This document shows, one piece after another, positions 10,720 to 21,346 of a stretch of DNA of 55,000 bases. The notes beneath the pieces are model-generated. The model ran no database searches and had not been told where the DNA came from. It saw only the letters and a program-made list of their open reading frames with translations. Every line of letters starts with the position of its first letter. The first letter of the stretch is position 1. Origin of the DNA: Chromera velia (taxonomy: Eukaryota; Sar; Chromeraceae); the NCBI GenBank assembly GCA_018398765.1, contig JAHBMJ010005847.1:1-55000 (forward strand), read 5' to 3'. A program made the position numbers and the translations under genes.

Positions 10720-13700
10720 ACCAGAAGTTACCCCTGCGAACGGTAAAGGTGCGCCCCATTTGGCCCCCATGCTATATAAATAGGCGTCTAGCTCGCACGC
10801 TCTAGCGTTCGGTGGCAATGCACGAGGCAGTTCGGTTCTTTATAACAGCCTAGTAAATAACAGCAGTTCACGTTGATTTATACTTCCTATTATTTAGTTC
10901 CAACCAGGATACTTCTTTTCAATTACACTCTTCTACTTCTGGAGCAGCTAGCATGCTTGCGCATGAATGATGCTGACTAGGATGCTGATTCATGAGACGT
11001 AGTCTACTACCCATACAGCCATGCTAAGCTACTTCATATCTACTGGGCCCTAGCTTCATATATATATATATATATATATAGGACTGACATTTTTAATGTT
11101 TATTTATAGATGTATATAAGCCTAGATATAAGCCTAGATATAAGCTAGTATATTATTACTTATATGGTGATGGTGATTTAATATTGTTGGGTCATTATCC
11201 CCAGGCTAGTTCCCAGGTCACTAGCTAGCTGCTGGCCCGGTCATAAATTCTTGCATAGTCTAGTGTATAGTCTCAAACGACAGAAAAATAAATCTTTCTA
11301 TAGAAATCTTTAGAATGTGTGGGCTTATGCGCCTGCGCTTGGCCCATTACCATATATAAAACGATCAGAATCCAACTCAAAACTCAACAGTCTTAACTTC
11401 TATTACCACTGTAGAATCAGAAACCAAAAAAGATTCATATTCGCACCTACATAATCTGGAAGTTAAAGCTGAAATCAAATCAAATTATAAATCTAAAAAT
11501 TCAATAAAATACAATTATTATAATCGAATTCAATATGAATTGAATTGAATTGAGGCAGCTCCAGAGGCAGCTAAAGCCGGTGAGTATACCACTTGGGCTC
11601 TGGTGGATGGCCAACTGTGGGGCATGAAATAGTTAATTTCTAAGTTAAATTAATGAGAGTCATTCATTATAATTTGAATTCTAATTTTAGACTTATAGTA
11701 GAATTTCTGTATATTATTACGCTTATCAACATTTTATTTTTGAAAATTTTTCTCTTTAATTTGATTTCAAATTTTTTTTATCAGAATTCTTACGTGAGAG
11801 GAATTTCAATTTTTGACCAGCCAAGAAGCCCGAGATTTAAATGAGTCTAAACCGATCGACGCGGCTTATCGCATCCGGACCTTCAGGTCTCGGGCTTGAA
11901 ATCCCGAAGCGCTTTGAACAGCAGTTTCAACAGCACCATAATCAATGAACAGTTTGCTTATGGCACAACTGCAGGTGGGGCTTCTACCTACATTCAAAGT
12001 GCTTGGAGACCCAGACCATCACTGTCATTCTGTCAAGGCCTTCCTTCTTCTTGTCGATCTATCATCATGATCTAGATCATCATGGCATTATGTTACCATA
12101 CATCTCTTCTCAAATCTTTACTTCATGACAATACCTTCCGATCAATTTCGTCTGTCTGCGTGAAAGTCCTCTTCTGTCCAGTATCTGCGCATGCCCTTCT
12201 CTTTTTGAAAATTGGTCTTCCCAAAAGTCCCAATTCAAAGGCTTTCTTCGAGTTCATGAGGCGGGGACCTGAGCATCTTGCAGAACCCGATAAACAAGTT
12301 TCTCTGCTCTGTTGACTCGAACTCTACTGGAATGCAGTGTTGGTTTGTCGACAGGAGCAAGCCAATGCTTCTGTATACACATTTCAGGAAACAAGCAGAC
12401 AGACATGTCTTGACAAGAACATAAAAGATGATGCATAAATACTGCAACAGATGTTTGTGCACATGTGCATACAAAGCAAGAGAGCCAAAACAAGGGAAAG
12501 GAAAGCAGAGGGAGAGGAGGACGAAACAGTTAAGGGGGTAAATAGAAGAATGTTAAGGATGGGAAGGAGAGAGGACGAAAAACAGGAGGGGAGAGAAACC
12601 TAACGGTTACCACCGACACATCAACTCGCTACCTGAATTAACTTGACCGACTGTCTACCTGGCTGCTTGCTTGCCTGCTTGACTGACTGACTGACTAACT
12701 GACTAACTGACTGACTGACTGACTTGCTGACACGGACTAACTGACAGATTGAGTGAATAACTGATTGACTGGCTAATTGACTGAATGCTGGGAAGTGGTT
12801 AAGTCAGAGACCGACCGTTGTTCGGTAACCATGTCTACTGAGGTCGCAATTTTGAGAAGATCACTTGTCTCTGTCAGAACTTGTGCGACGTTCGACATTT
12901 TGACCTCCCTTTGGTATCCCTGCTCAAAACAACATGCAGGGAAAGAAAAGAGGATTTGTAGGAAAGAAACGGAAAAACTGGAACCAGATTGTCATGACAA
13001 CTCATTCTCACTATGTTCTTTTTTGACTGACAAGCACACACACATATATATACACACACACACACACACAGAGAGAGAAAGAGAGAGAAAGAGAGGCAGA
13101 CAGAGAGGTTTTGTGGTACGATCGTTCATGAAACAGCTAGAAGAATCTGTGCCTGCCTAGCTGACCTCCTCCGTGTTCACAAGAATGGACGTTGGCTCTA
13201 TTGAGTTGGCAAACTAAACCATCAGCCGGCAGTGGCGGTACTCCCCCGTCTGCATCAGGACAAAAGAAGGCACGAGGGCATTGACGAAGACAAAGGAGTT
13301 GGCTTAGCACATAGACAGGACAGCAAAATGCCTCCGGTTTGCTTTTTGGTGTCATGGCACGACAGTCAAGCATTTACAGACATATCTGTATGGACAAATA
13401 CACATATACAAACGCACCGGACATCTCCATACGCACACACGGATGCACCCAATGGCATGCATATTCCAGCTACTTTGCAGAGTCCTTATCCGTTTCAACG
13501 GTGCCTCCTAATCATCCCTGGGATGTGTATGTAAAACACATAAATGAGGAGATAGAATTAAGTGCATGGACTCCTCAGTGCAAAGCTACGCCTGCACATC
13601 GTTTCTCTCAACACAGAAAGACTGCATGTAGAAAGACTTACCTACTTGACTGAACAAACTGACATTTTTGATTATGGAGACAGAGACCCCCTCTGCTTTG

Positions 13701-13930
13701 AGTACCTGGTAAAATTTGTTGAACTTGGGGTTGTTTCCATTCTGCTGGGCTCGAGAGTCCGAGAGAAGTGGAGACTCTGAGAAAAAATGAGAAAAGAGAA
13801 ACATTGTGAAGAGAAAAAAAGCAAAAAACACGAAAGGCGAGGCAGCTTCAAGACGGATAAAAAGAAGGGGCAAAAGATGGCTATTCATTTTCAAAGAGTG
13901 CTCCGGTCTCTTTTCCACATGCTCCGGGTC
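10720..13930. other. Intergenic; repeats only
   Basis: TATA-like words occur at 10772 (CTATATAAATAG) and 11351 without a following gene that I can support. (AT)n lies at 11059-11082. A GACT-rich tandem tract spans about 12660-12790 and a CA/GA microsatellite 13036-13095. The stretch 11910-12140 is one copy of a dispersed repeat listed separately. No protein domain was recognised in any frame. Confidence 0.4.
11910..12140 (+). repeat. Dispersed repeat, copy 1
   Basis: Shares about 220 bp with 28295-28525 in the same orientation, for example GGCACAACTGCAGGT, GGCTTCTACCTACAT and TCGATCTATCATCAT, with small indels between copies. Neither copy has a terminal structure that identifies a known class. 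Confidence 0.65.
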
Positions 13931-14029
13931 CGACTCGACAAAAAGAATACGACTGAATCCCCTTCAACAGTTGAAATGATGCGTGCATCACTGATTAACA
14001 CAACATTGCCGGCACACCTGCTTTTCCCT

Positions 14030-14660
14030 GTTCGAACTCCACTGAGACCTGCACGGAACCGATGCACATGCCACAGAATGGAAGCCAATGAGCAGACACA
14101 ATACCAAGACAGAGACGAGCGTGCTCTCTGTCTAGAATTCAGAGACGACAGATCTAGAGGGTCCGCGCTTCACATGGCTATTCAAAATTCCCAAGGCGAA
14201 ACTTTCAATAAATGTACTAGGGCCGTGGCTACCTCGTTTCCGTCAACAATCACACAGAGAGAGATTGACTGATCGCCAGGTCGATCGGCACCCCCCAAGC
14301 AACTCCACTTCTCTTCAATGGCCAATGAACGCAGTTGCAAGGGAAAGACCAACCCATCATGCGTCGATCGATGTGGATAGGTCAAGTGTTACGCAGCGGC
14401 ATTCAAGCACAAGGGAACCGCGAACAGCAAGCATGGGTTCATTGACATGAAGCGTTCGCTGATACCATGTGAAGCAGTTGCAAAGTGAAAATAACTCAGC
14501 TCGCATGACGCCGACCACCCTGAAGGAAAAGGGCCCCCCCCGAGCACGTCTGGCGCGCGTGAGCAGCTTGAACCGTTCTTGTCTGTCAGTCTGTCTGTCT
14601 AAAACTCTCTCTAAGTCATGCACGCACACAGCAAGCCGAGCTCAGTGGGTGACCCACCTG
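14030..14660 (+). repeat. About 630-bp direct repeat, copy 1 (possible LTR-element piece)
   Basis: Matches 14930-15560 in the same orientation over its whole length with mostly C/T and G/A differences, beginning TCCACTGAGACCTGCACGG and ending AGCCGAGCTCAGTGGGTGAC. Read on the minus strand it contains TGGTATCAGCGAAC at 14467-14454, whose first nine bases match the primer-binding site complementary to initiator Met tRNA. The stretch 14468-14656 (TGTGAAGC...GACCCA) sits directly next to it as an LTR would. Confidence 0.65.
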
Positions 14661-14929
14661 CTTGACTCTGCGGTCTTCGACTGTGCCTTCAGAACCTGCT
14701 GGCATCGATCATTCAGAATCTTGAAAGCGCTGGAAAGGCCACGGCAAGGCCCCACCAAATCTCAGCCGATGCAGCGACAGGCAGAGTGAGGATGTCTAAA
14801 ATTGACTGGAAGACTTTGAAAAGGTAGAACGAGGAATTACTGAAGCAACGGAAACCAATTCTGCAGCTGAGGCCACTACTTTAGCAAGAGTAGTCAACAT
14901 GGTATGACTGACCCACCTGCTTGTCCTTG

Positions 14930-15560
14930 TTCTAGTTCCACTGAGACCTGCACGGAACCAATGCACATGCCACAGAACGGAAGCCAATGAGCAGGCAAAA
15001 TACCAAGACAGGGACGAGCGTGCTCTCTGTCTAAAATTCAGAGACGACAGATCTAGAGGGTCTGCGCTTCACATGGCCATTCAAAATTCTCAAGGCGAAA
15101 CTTTCAACAAACGTAGCGGGGCCGTGGCTGCCTCGTTTCCATCAGCAATCAGACAAAGAGAGATTGACTGATCGCCAGGTCGATCGGCATCCCCCAAGCA
15201 ACTGCGCTTCTCTTTAATGGCCAATGAACGCAGTTGTAAAGGAAAGACCAACCCATCATGCGTCGATCGATGTGGATAGGTCAAGTGTTACACAGCCGCA
15301 TTCAAGCACAAGGGAACCACGAACAGCAAGCATGGGTTCATTAATATGAAGCGTTCGCTGATACCATGTGAAGCAGTTGCAAAGCGAAAATAACTCAGCT
15401 CGCACGACGCCGACCACTCTGAAGGAAAAAGGCCCCCTCGGGCACGTCTGGCGCGTGTGGGCAGCTTGAACCGTTCTTGTCTGTCAGTTTGTCTATCTAA
15501 AACTCTCTCTGAGTCATGCACGTACACAATAAGCCGAGCTCAGTAGGTGACCCACCTGTT
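14930..15560 (+). repeat. About 630-bp direct repeat, copy 2
   Basis: Second copy of the 14030-14660 repeat, separated from it by about 270 bp. The primer-binding-like site (minus strand) ends at 15366 and the candidate LTR stretch is 15367-15554. Small minus-strand frames conserved in both copies reflect the duplication, not demonstrated genes. Confidence 0.65.
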
Positions 15561-15685
15561 GTCTTTCCTCCATTTTCTTATGCGTACTTCATTGTAAGTT
15601 TTGTGGGGGTTCTGTCCTGCCCTTAGGTGTGCGTGTAAGGTCTTCTTGCAGCTGCTGGCCGAGGTTGTAGTAGTCGCTTTTGGTG

Positions 15686-15963
15686 CCCCCCCCCCCCCCC
15701 CNCCCCCCCCGGTCCCTCTCCCCTTTTTGGTCCTCTCCCGCTAAAAGGCAGGCAGGCAGACAGATGGGTATGCAAGCAGGCAGGGAGGAAAGAAGGAAGG
15801 AACTTCAAAGAAGGAAGGAAGGAAGGAAGGAAGGGAGGGAGGGAGGGAGGGAGGAAGGAAGGAAGGAAGGGGAAGGAAAGAAGGAAGGAAACAAGGAAGG
15901 AAAGGGAAGGAAAGAAGGAAGGAAGCAAGAAAGGAAGGAAGCAAGGAAGCAAAGACAGAAAAA

Positions 15964-15995
<32 letters not shown>

Positions 15996-16018
15996 AAAAA
16001 AGAAAGAAAGGAAGGAAC
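15686..16018. repeat. Poly-C with one N, then GGAA/GGGA/AAAG tandem repeat
   Basis: A C homopolymer of about 25 bases holds an undetermined base at 15702, followed from about 15768 by (GGAA)n, (GGGA)n and (AAAG)n. This marks a hard-to-sequence spot; length here may be unreliable. Confidence 0.9.
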
Positions 16019-16128
16019 GACGCAAAGGAAGAAAAGACAGGCGTGAAAGGTGGACTGATCTCTTTGTGTCCCCTTCTTAATGCGGGGCTCAATGGAGCAT
16101 TTATAAGCAGTGATTGAAGCCGACTGAC

Positions 16129-16242
16129 CTCTTGATGCTCATCTTGGCTGCTGTCCTCTTCATATTCTCCATCCTCTTCCGTCTCGCTCAGTTCGAACTC
16201 GTCCTCTTCCGTCTCGCTCAGTTCGAACTCGTCCTCGTCACT
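16129..16242 (-). CDS. Single acidic internal exon of an unresolved gene
   Basis: On the minus strand, a pyrimidine-rich acceptor ending CACTTGACAG precedes 16242, and a donor AAGAG|GTCAGT follows 16129. The 114-bp exon is open in one frame (38 codons, phase 0 at both ends) and strongly acidic (ELSETEEDEFELSETEEDG). A 30-bp unit coding EFELSETEED is duplicated in tandem. Neighbouring exons were not found with confidence; one possible upstream piece lies at about 16925-16970. Product unknown. Confidence 0.5.
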
Positions 16243-16399
16243 CTGTCAAGTGAAGGAAACCAATTATGCAGCATTCTTACAGAACATTGTCGACACACCA
16301 TGCTGTCAACCAGGCAGTCAGGCGACGATGAAAAGAAAGAAGGAGAAAGGGCTGGAATCTTTTTTTTCCTGTCTTCCGTTCCGATTGCTACTAAAGAGA

Positions 16400-16632
16400 C
16401 TCACCCACACCCACCCACACACACAGACACAGGAAAGGAGGGAGGGAGGAGGGAGGGGGAGAGGGGGAGAGAGAAAGAGACAGAGGCAGAGGCAGAGACA
16501 GAGAGATAGAGAGATAGAGAGACAGAGAGACAGAGAAACAGAGAGACAGAGAGATAGAGAGACAGAGAGACAGAGAGACAGAGAGACAGAGAGACAGAGA
16601 GACAGAGAGACAGAGAGACAGACAGACACACA

Positions 16633-16675
<43 letters not shown>

Positions 16676-16685
16676 GAACAGAGAG

Positions 16686-16740
<55 letters not shown>

Positions 16741-16745
16741 CAGCT
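16400..16745. repeat. CA then GACAGA/GAGA compound microsatellite
   Basis: CACCCACAC and CACA tracts flow into (GACAGA)n, (CA)n and (GA)n. It lies just upstream (minus-strand sense) of the acidic exon and is probably intronic. Confidence 0.9.
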
Positions 16746-18706
16746 AGCTAGAGAAGAAGGGGCGGGGGAGGAGATAGGGTTGGACGGGGCAACTCAGAAG
16801 TCCTTTCCTCCCTAATTTTCCGGCGTCTCTTCCCCCTTCCTCTCATATCTGATGTCTCCATCTGCTGTTGAATTCTTGCCGACAGAAGGAAGAATATTAT
16901 GTATGCTTAGCCTTCTTTTTCGTCTTCGTCCATTTCTTTACCGAGCCGACTCTTCACCTGCATGCTCTACCTCAGCACGTGCCCCCCCCCTATCCCCCCC
17001 ATCCCGCATACCGTTTCAGTGTTCTTGGTCCTAGCCTTGGCGGGGCGGGGCGGGGTGGGGTGTTGATTGCCGGGGTGGGGGGCGGAGTGGTTATCTGCAA
17101 TAAGGAGGGGGGGAAGAGAAACACGAGAAGTTAAGGAATGAACTAGCCATAGTGAGAACAAAAGGGTGGAATTGAAAGAAGAGCGGCAGTGATCGACCAT
17201 TTTCCAATTCGTTGGAGCGTGGAAAACAGAGGAGGGAAAAATAATGGGTTGAGCGGAAAGAAGAGAATCACTGCCAAAATGACGGACAGAGAGCGCGCAT
17301 GCACATACATAAAGGAGAAGGGCGGCAAAGGGGGGCAGTGGGAAAAAAAGGAGACATGAAGGTGCAGAGATAACAAAACGAAGGGCAGAAACGCATTAGA
17401 AACTCAGGGAGTAAAGTGGAAGAGGCAGGCCAAGAGGAGACGGATACGTAAAGAGATATTAAGAGACAGACAAAGCCTCAGGGCGTTTTTGTTTTCCCCT
17501 CTGGCCGTCTTGTCAGATAGATCATGGGCCCTTTCTTTCCTTACACTTGATCTTTCGTTCTATTCCCCTCCATTCCCCTCAACACTCCTCGACCTTTTCT
17601 CTCCCCCAAAGAATCTTCTTTCCGTTTTCTTTCTCCCCTCCCTGCGGATCTTAGAAACCATACACGGATCTGACTTACAGTGGTTGTCAACCCAATCGTG
17701 GGCTCAATCATAGTATACCGTCTCCGCAGTTGCGTACGGAGCTGTAGTCCAACCGCACATGTAAGGATTGCTGGCTTTGATTCTTTGTATACGTCTGTTT
17801 TGGGATTTCATGCTGCCGCCTTGAAGAAAAATCATAAGAAACCCACCGGCAAATGCGCCTCCAAGCTTCAGTGCACGAAAAACACTTTTTAAAGTACCGT
17901 CCGGGGCTCACGAACCGCTTCTAAATATATATACATATATTTGGTCAGCATAAACGGCAGGATACAAACTCAGACCAAAAGTCACGCCACTCTTGAATAC
18001 GTATCTCTACACAGCGAAGATGTTAGAAAGGCCGCTGCCATGGGCCGCTGCATGGCAGCGGCAGAATCAAGAAGAGTCCTGTACCGCTTCCATATAGCTA
18101 GGGCTAGCTGCGTGACTGACAGTCAAGACTCCTCTCTTCCGACACTTCGCACCGGTCATACGAGACAGTAGCCGAGGTTGTTCCATGTCTGCATGCAGGA
18201 TCGAAAAGGTGTGAGCCACAAACAATGAAGCAAAGTTCAACAGAGAGAATACGATCATGTAGACAGAGACTTGTTCATATGTATGAAGCGTGCAGTTGAG
18301 TCAAGGAACTGAATGTATTCGGGCGACCATGAATTAATTGAATCAAGACTACGACCCTACACACACTGTTAGGTATGACTGGCCTGCAGACCAAACTTGA
18401 CTCACAGTTTGATCTGAATGCATTGCATCGCCTTGCATGATGGGCAAGGGAAGTCTCTGCTCCGGAGGACAGTTCCGAGTTTTTTCTTATTTGGCATCTC
18501 TCCTCCCCCCTTGGCGTTGGTAGCCTTCGATTCAGCGGCTGTTCCTCTTTTGTTAGAGGAGGTGTGGACAGAGGTGTGAATCACTAATCTCACTGTTTAA
18601 TTCGAAACGACCTCCGTCCCATAAACCCCCCCTGCTCCATCAGTTCCTATCGTCAACCAACTTCATAACTGCATCGTACACCCCTCCCCACAGTGTCACC
18701 CCACCT
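16746..18706. other. Intergenic or intronic, no gene supported
   Basis: G/C homopolymer-rich sequence at 16978-17130. A short minus-strand stretch ending at about 17687 before GTAAGT codes MIEPTIGLTTT and could be a first exon of the acidic-exon gene, but this is only a suggestion. No domain was recognised. Confidence 0.3.
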
Positions 18707-19507
18707 TGTTGGGTATTTTTTAGGGTTGCGCTCAAACAGCGAACCCCTAGAAGCGGAACGAAAGATACTAATATCAGCTAGCCTCGATGCTTCACTGACA
18801 AGAATCATTACTACCTCCTAGCCTCTTCCCAGCATGGCCTAGCCTCAATGCGTATCCATTTACCCCGATTTAGCATAGGAGAATAATGTTTATATATATG
18901 CATCATTCATCAAAACAAGCTCTAATCTGGATCTCTATCTCCCAAACTACTCAAAGAATCGACTTCATGCAACAGCCGTCTCCTGAAGTACAAGACCCGA
19001 TTAGTGCACTGTGTGCACTTTTTCCACCTCGCCTCTGCTTCCACAGGCATCAGGCGACTCACAATAAAGAAGACATCCCTGCCACATAGGCAAAGAAAGC
19101 AGGCGACCCATGGTTCTTCCAGATGATTGTCTTTAGGACGAAGTCTTCATAAAAATCCTCAGGAAAAACATCTCGTCTCCACTGCAGAACGATTCCAAAC
19201 TCCCTCACCAGAGAAAGGAACGATCAGTGACACCATTGAAAGGTCAAAACAAACGAAAGCGAACGGAAACGATGGACTGTGCCCGGATGGGCAAGCACCA
19301 TTGTTGGGTATTCCTTGGGGTTACGCTTAAACAGCAAACTCCCAGAAGCGGAACGAAAGATACGAATGTCAGCTAGCCTCGACGCTTCACTGACAAGAAT
19401 GGTCACTACCTCCTAGCCTCCTCCCGGCATGGCCTAGCCTCAACGCGTATCCATCTACCCCGATTCAGCATAGGAGCATAGTGTTTATATACATGTATCA
19501 TTCATCA
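18707..19507 (-). mobile_element. TRIM-like miniature LTR retrotransposon
   Basis: Two direct repeats of equal length (206 bp), 18707-18912 and 19302-19507, each bounded on the plus strand by TGTTGGG...TTCATCA (TG..CA), flank a 389-bp non-coding interior. The copies differ mostly by transitions. Read on the minus strand, the sequence one base inside the LTR is TGGTGCTTGCCCATCC, in the position and with the TGG start expected of a primer-binding site. No polyprotein is encoded. No matching target duplication was found (CACCT versus AGACA), so the call stays tentative. Confidence 0.6.
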
Positions 19508-20412
19508 AGACAGGTTCAAAAAGACTGAGCCGTTTTCCTGCATGCTGCTGCACTGAAAATCTACTGTGGTGAACCAATCATGCTGCATGCAGGCTGGGCC
19601 CGAAAGGCAATACTGCACCCTTTTGGTATAATACATGGCGCAGGGCACTAATTCATTACGTGCCCCGCACACCTTTTGCACTCACTCTTTCTTTGCGTGC
19701 ACTAACAGACTTACCTCCCTGACACTATAAGCCACTTGAATTAATTTTTTTTTGCTCTGGCGGATAGACTTAAAAGTCCACGCTGCAGGTGCGGACTATG
19801 TCTTGAAGGTCTGCACCGCATGCGCGAACTATGTTTTGAAAATGTATACCACACGTGCGGACTCCCTCTTAGTCCCATATGCACCGCTGCATGGGTCTGC
19901 TTATCCCATAGTAGGCACCGCCGCATTTGATGGTGAGTCCATTTGTCATGAACAAACCCCTCTCCTTATCCCATACTGTGGGATAAACGAATTTTTTTAT
20001 GCCCCCCCTGCTTCCTTCCTCTCTCTGGCTGATCTATGTTCTCTCTTGATCGTTTTCTCCCCCGCCCTTTTCCCATACAGAGATTTGTGTTCCTCCTCTG
20101 TAAGACCATAGAGAGCCGCTGACCTGATTAAATTTTGCATGTCTTGGCGGCAACCATCCATAATCCTGCAGTGGAGTTCACATATCCCCCTTTTCTTTTT
20201 GTACGGCTCATTTCCCCAATCTCCTCAAATACTCTCCCATCTCTTTTGCTTAGCACCCATAAGTTTCTTCTACAAACGCGACTACGTTCCCTCTAATTAA
20301 CTCTTTCTGCTGTCTTATCATATACTAAGTGTTTTCATGTCTTTTACTTATCGCCTTCTCTGCAACATATCCGGATCCTTTAGCTACCTGCTTACGTTAA
20401 ATAAGAAGGACA
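19508..20412. other. Intergenic, nothing recognised
   Basis: No supported gene or repeat. A few GGTGCGGACT/GCGGACT-type short repeats occur at 19787-19865. Confidence 0.35.
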
Positions 20413-20556
20413 CTCTAAGAGTTTGACCTCAAATTTTATCTTAAATATCAAATATTTGAGCTTAAAGCTCAATTAAATCAAATCAAATCAAATTAAATCA
20501 AATTAAATCAAATATAATCAAATTAAACACTATATATAAATTAAACATGATCACTA
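20413..20556. mobile_element. Solo end of the hAT family
   Basis: Contains the subterminal order seen in the two other copies (TTTGACCTCAAATTT, AAATATCAAATATTTGAG, then AATCAAATCAAATCAAAT) and ends CATGATCACTA. The opposite end is not present nearby, so this is a truncated copy. Confidence 0.6.
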
Positions 20557-20811
20557 GTGCGCTTTAGCGAAAGTGTGCAAGCCCAGAATTAAGCGAGCGC
20601 AGAAGGTGATCGAGCCTACAGTTTAAATTTATAAAACAAAGGAAAGTATAGTTGTAGCTTAGGTTGTATTACCACTATCTATTCATATCTCTTATTACTA
20701 GATTCTGCGATCAAAAACAATAATCTATCTAACGCCCTAGCTAACGCCGAATGTTTGATGGACAGTATCATCATCATCAACTAATAGCCTACAGGCTTGT
20801 TCAATAATATT

Positions 20812-21288
20812 TGTGATAGTAAACATTACCTAAAACAGACTAGAACAGTCAGGTAATAAAAACGAGTAACGCTCAAATAGCTAAACGGGAAGTCTGACTT
20901 ACCGGGTCGCAGTCCTCAGTCCAAACAGGAAAATCCATTCAGCAACAACAGAGAAATTCAAGGTCCTGGAGACGTCAATCTAGAATTCACTCAAACGAAG
21001 ACCGCACGTTCGATCTAATGCATAGGACCTCGACGCTCTAAATATGACACACAGACTGATCAGACTGCCATCTGAGGATACTCTCTATTATGAACCAACT
21101 GAGCAGACTGAGCTTTTGTACAGCCTCACTGTTCAATCAAGGAGTCAGATGCTAAAATCGCCGTTAATTCGCTCAAACATGCGATCACGCCGCTTACAAT
21201 ACTCTTCACTCGCGCGGATGGCTGGCGCGCTCGCAGAACGCTCGGCACCCACCTGAGGCACGCTTGGATGCATGTGTTTACTCTCATA
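20812..21288 (-). repeat. 3' LTR of the copia element
   Basis: 477 bp; aligns along its length to 27544-28014, with most differences being transitions and a few short indels. Confidence 0.9.
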
Positions 21289-21346
21289 AATCACCCCCTG
21301 TCTGAACTAAACACAAACAGGAAGACAGACTAAAAGAGAGAAACGT

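Noticed and set aside
11820-11900. CCCGAGA...TCTCGGG region as a possible tRNA or 5S RNA gene
   Set aside because: No cloverleaf, A/B boxes or 5S consensus could be read; left unannotated.
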